DNA of 39,439 nucleotides from a virus, in the IMG/VR virus record IMGVR_UViG_3300037882_001111, positions 1-39,439 of that record; one strand, 5' to 3'. A program made the translations under genes and the position numbers. The notes beneath the pieces were generated by a model. The model saw only the letters and a list, made by a program, of their open reading frames with translations, had not been told where the DNA came from and did no database searches. Below, piece after piece: positions 36,602 to 39,439 of the stretch (positions within the stretch are counted from its first letter, which is position 1; each line of letters begins with the position of its first letter).

Positions 36602-38904
36602 AATCCGATAACGAGATACTAGCGGATTACTCAAAAAATCTGAGCAAGTTTCAGTCAACCTATAATCTTCAGCGCATGGAAATAAGCAACTGCTACGAGA
36701 TGAAAGCAGGACATCAATTCACTGGTGAGGAAACCGCAGACCGCAAGCATTTAGACAAGCCAGTCGTTACAGTAAACGTGGCAGCTTCATACATTGATGC
36801 GATTGCTGGTAGTGATGTGGTTAATGGTAAGCGTGCTGAGTATGTTCCTGCACATGGTGGATATGATAAAGAAGCCGACTTAATGAATGATGCGGCAAAG
36901 TATATCGAATACACTTCTGGGCTAGAATCAGAACGCCTAATGTCCATGAAAGACACACTTACTTGTGGCATTGGCTCATATGTCAATCACCAAGATTACA
37001 CCAAGAAACACGCAATTGCTGGTGAGCCTAAAGTAACCCGTATATATCCTGCGTTTACGTTCTTTGATACATCTGTGCGTGGCAGTAGAATCAACGCAGA
37101 TGCTAAATTTATGGGTTATGTTGACCCTGTAGATTGCGATTCTCTTACTCAATACATTGAGGAAAAGAAGGGCAAGGATTATGCATCGGATGGCTACGCC
37201 TATGGCGGTGGCGCTGATACGCTTTGGTTTATGTCATACCTCCGCGCTGATAACATTCAGAACCTAGAGTTTCTCTCTTACTACTTCTGGTGGGATTTTG
37301 AGCCGCTATATGATGTGAAGAATCCATTTACTGAAGGCACGACTATGTTCCGTGTTATTCAAGAGAATGAAGATGCAGCTAATCTGTTGGGTGAGTTATT
37401 AGTTGAGTTACGCATTGACCAAATGCAGCCTTATTACTCATTTAATGGCGACCAGTATAAGCGCTTCAAGGAGTTTATGGAGGCGTTAGAGCTTCTCACT
37501 GGTGTACAGGTTGAGAAGTTGGAATACTCCAAACGCCAAGGCCGTTGCTATTACAAAGCAGAAATTGCGCGTGGTATGGTGTTGACTAAATCGAAATGCT
37601 TTACACAAGATGGATTCCCGCAAGTGTTTATCGTGGGTAACTATGACGAAGTGTTGGGGATTTACTACGGCTTAATGCGTCCATTGTTTGACCTTCAGCG
37701 TGCGCTTAACTTCTCATACTCTGACTTGTTGGGGTATGTTTCAGACGTTGCCACTGGTGGCGGGGCATATGTCAAGGGTTCGATTGATAACATCAAGAAG
37801 CTGCAAGAGTCTAAGGCCAACGCTAAAAAGCTGACCTATATCACGCAGGATATGGATATTATTGCCAAGGCTAAGGCTGATACACTTTCAAGCCTGACCA
37901 CATTCATTCAGATTACCCTTGACCTATTTCCTAAAGTATTAGGCACACCGCCTGAGTTTATGGGTACGCTATCCACTAAGGATATGGGAAGCGGGTTGTA
38001 TGCACAGGTGATGAAACAGGCAACGCTTGCGCTATCATCGTTTGCTAATAATAGTGCAGGAGCTATCAAGCGACAGGCAGAGATTAACGTGGATTTTGCC
38101 AAGCTTCTCGCACGTCAGATTGATGGCTATCCTATTCAGATTCTCTCGCCTAATAAAGAGCAGAAAGATTTTGAGTATCTTACTAAAGATAGACTGGCAG
38201 ACCAGTATAAAATCATCGTAGTAGAACGCCCAATGAACGCGGATGAACGCCGCGAAATTTGGCAACAGTTTAACGAGCTTGCGCCTATTGCGCTTCAATC
38301 TGGCGCGAATATGGGTAAATTCATGACGGCTGCGGTAGAGTATGCGCCGATTGACCTTGATGCGCGGAATCAAATTATTGATTCCTTTACACCGCCTCCG
38401 CCTCCGCCGCCTGATCCACTCAATCAAGCATTGGTGGAATCACAGGTTGCTATGCAGCAAGCACAAGCTGCTGACCTCGGGGCGAAGGCCAAGAAGGCGT
38501 CCGCCGAAGCTGATAAGATTGCAGCATCTATTGGGACTGAAGACGACCAAGCCAAACTTCAGCTAATAAAGACTATTAGCGAGATTGAACTAAATCAAGC
38601 CAAGGCAGAGCAAACAATGGCTTCTATAGGGGATAAAATTATGTCTCGCATGGACGCTATGGAAAGCAAGATGCACGAGCGCAAGGAGTCACAGCCGATA
38701 TTAGTCAATAACGATATGAGTGCGATTGCTAAAATCATGGAGCAAAGCGGCGGTCAAAGCGATAGGTTTGTGGATATAATGACGCAGAATAATACAGATA
38801 TTGCACAAATGCTATCAGGGGTTATTAATACCGCAATGATGGCGGAGCGCGAAATAGTAACAGATGAAAACGGTAACCCTATAGCCACTAGAATCAAAGG
38901 ATAG
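36598..38904 (+). CDS. Portal protein (P22-like, large)
   Basis: A 768-residue protein directly after the terminase genes. The front carries DRKHLDKPVVTVNVAASYID, a typical portal start region. The crown/stem region includes LEFLSYYFWWDF, PQVFIVGNYDEVLGIYYGLM, and the long helix LFDLQRALNFSYSDLLGYVS. The C-terminus has a proline run (seven Pro) followed by a long coiled coil (ALVESQVAMQQAQAADLGAK) that could form a barrel into the capsid. The dodecameric portal is the DNA gate and the base for the adaptor. Size and tail match P22-type portals. Confidence 0.85.
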   Translation: MKSDNEILADYSKNLSKFQSTYNLQRMEISNCYEMKAGHQFTGEETADRKHLDKPVVTVNVAASYIDAIAGSDVVNGKRAEYVPAHGGYDKEADLMNDAAKYIEYTSGLESERLMSMKDTLTCGIGSYVNHQDYTKKHAIAGEPKVTRIYPAFTFFDTSVRGSRINADAKFMGYVDPVDCDSLTQYIEEKKGKDYASDGYAYGGGADTLWFMSYLRADNIQNLEFLSYYFWWDFEPLYDVKNPFTEGTTMFRVIQENEDAANLLGELLVELRIDQMQPYYSFNGDQYKRFKEFMEALELLTGVQVEKLEYSKRQGRCYYKAEIARGMVLTKSKCFTQDGFPQVFIVGNYDEVLGIYYGLMRPLFDLQRALNFSYSDLLGYVSDVATGGGAYVKGSIDNIKKLQESKANAKKLTYITQDMDIIAKAKADTLSSLTTFIQITLDLFPKVLGTPPEFMGTLSTKDMGSGLYAQVMKQATLALSSFANNSAGAIKRQAEINVDFAKLLARQIDGYPIQILSPNKEQKDFEYLTKDRLADQYKIIVVERPMNADERREIWQQFNELAPIALQSGANMGKFMTAAVEYAPIDLDARNQIIDSFTPPPPPPPDPLNQALVESQVAMQQAQAADLGAKAKKASAEADKIAASIGTEDDQAKLQLIKTISEIELNQAKAEQTMASIGDKIMSRMDAMESKMHERKESQPILVNNDMSAIAKIMEQSGGQSDRFVDIMTQNNTDIAQMLSGVINTAMMAEREIVTDENGNPIATRIKG

Positions 38905-38908
38905 TCTT

Positions 38909-39343
38909 ATGCCTAAATCAACGCCAACCTGCAATTCAATTGTAAACCTACTCTATCGCGCAACCGCTTTCGCCAACGTGGCGGATAATGCCTCGGCATC
39001 CCCCCTTACAAACACTTATGTATCCCTACATACTGCTGATTTAACCGCAGGAACCAACACGCAGACGCAAAACGAAACGGCGTACACAAACTATGCACGT
39101 CAGACCGTCGCACGCTCAACTGGCTGGGATGCTGCCTCTGGTGGCGCAACTGCGAATACTACGGCAATTTCTTTTCCTCAGTGTGGTGTTACTGGTGCAA
39201 CTATTACCCATGTTGCGACTGGTACAGCAACGAGTGGCGCGGGAACTGTGTGGCATTATGGGGCATTGAATAGCTCGATTGCAGTTTCTAACGGCATTAC
39301 CCCTCAGTTTGCTGCTGGAGCATTGACTGTTACGGAGGCATAA
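38909..39343 (+). CDS. Common phage structural protein, 'YTNYARQ' type
   Basis: A 144-residue beta-rich protein. Motifs: VNLLYRATAFANVADNASAS, TYVSLHTADLTAGTNTQTQN, ETAYTNYARQTVARSTGWDA, and a C-terminal NGITPQFAAGALTVTEA. This run ('LH.AD.....QT..E..Y..YAR....R') is found in many phage virion proteins near capsid or tail genes, often annotated as tail fibre or decoration. Its position between portal and the zinc-ribbon gene supports a structural role. Confidence 0.7.
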   Translation: MPKSTPTCNSIVNLLYRATAFANVADNASASPLTNTYVSLHTADLTAGTNTQTQNETAYTNYARQTVARSTGWDAASGGATANTTAISFPQCGVTGATITHVATGTATSGAGTVWHYGALNSSIAVSNGITPQFAAGALTVTEA

Positions 39344-39344
39344 T

Positions 39345-39439
39345 ATGGATAAGCGCTCACCTACGCAAAAATGGTTGTGGGAGAATATAGGCGCTCCGCT
39401 GTATTATTGCGCTGATTGTCTTTTGGAAGTGAAGGTGAA
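39345..39439 (+). CDS. 5' part of the zinc-ribbon gene that continues at position 1
   Basis: ATG 39345, with GGAGG upstream, begins MDKRSPTQKWLWENIG. From 39360 on the sequence equals positions 1-80, so this is the start of the gene ending at 261. The full product is 91 residues. The ribosome site decides the start. Confidence 0.85.
   Translation, partial: MDKRSPTQKWLWENIGAPLYYCADCLLEVKV
39360..39439. repeat. Second copy of the 80-base terminal redundancy
   Basis: Identical to positions 1-80, see there. Counting this copy only once gives a unit length of 39,359 bp. Confidence 0.95.

Noticed and set aside
1-39439. tRNA genes
   Set aside because: No T-arm GGTTCGA-like motif was seen outside coding DNA with a matching acceptor stem; a tRNA search would settle it.

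Overview
The window is an essentially complete genome of a tailed double-stranded DNA phage with a podovirus-type (short-tailed) gene order. The last 80 bases (39360-39439) repeat the first 80 exactly, and a zinc-ribbon gene becomes complete only when the ends are joined (start 39345, stop 261). The molecule is therefore circular or circularly permuted, with a unit of 39,359 bp. A spanin pair (inner-membrane protein plus an embedded outer-membrane lipoprotein) indicates a Gram-negative host. Nothing in the sequence identifies that host more closely. I found no integrase, tRNA gene, RNA polymerase or DNA polymerase.

Layout. A regulatory hub at 33035-33501 separates two arms. The rightward arm runs from 33502 through the window end and on from position 1 to 18965. 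It holds a few small genes, terminase small and large subunits, portal, two paralogous surface-type proteins and other decoration-like proteins, scaffold, major capsid protein, head-tail adaptor, tail nozzle, and four ejection-type proteins. The last ejection protein ends in a T4-type lysozyme domain. Then come an SGNH-hydrolase tail protein and a lysis cassette (coiled-coil membrane protein, DUF5675 protein, holin, i-spanin, o-spanin, tiny exported peptide). The 650-base stretch 18966-19617 is gene-free. It contains many nested inverted repeats, a candidate structured RNA and terminators for both directions.

The leftward arm (33034 down to 19618) appears to be three transcription units. Unit 1 (33034-26636) is a replication and recombination block: Toprim primase-helicase, ribbon-helix-helix protein, Sak4-like ATPase, SSB-like protein, PolB-type 3'-5' exonuclease and SF2 helicase. 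Unit 2 (26030-24335) and unit 3 (24020-19618) carry many small genes with ATGA overlaps, several zinc-ribbon miniproteins, and a 323-residue protein made of 36 hexapeptide repeats.

Each of the two unit boundaries carries a short rightward gene for a helix-turn-helix-like protein (26110 and 24097). Each of these genes is divergent from the next leftward unit and convergent with the end of the previous one. Both divergent promoter regions contain the same 14-bp palindrome, CCC(C/T)TTATAA(G/A)GGG, placed over the leftward -10 box. This looks like a duplicated genetic switch with a shared operator. The 26110 gene also appears to be transcribed as a leaderless mRNA.

A second striking feature is that six small accessory genes seem broken by one- or two-base indels in short homopolymers, or by an in-frame TGA (21006-21189, 23590-23834, 24097-24414, 24335-24483, 24824-25006, 34404-34590). 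All large structural and replication genes are intact. This is either real decay of dispensable genes or uncorrected assembly error, and read-level checking would decide.
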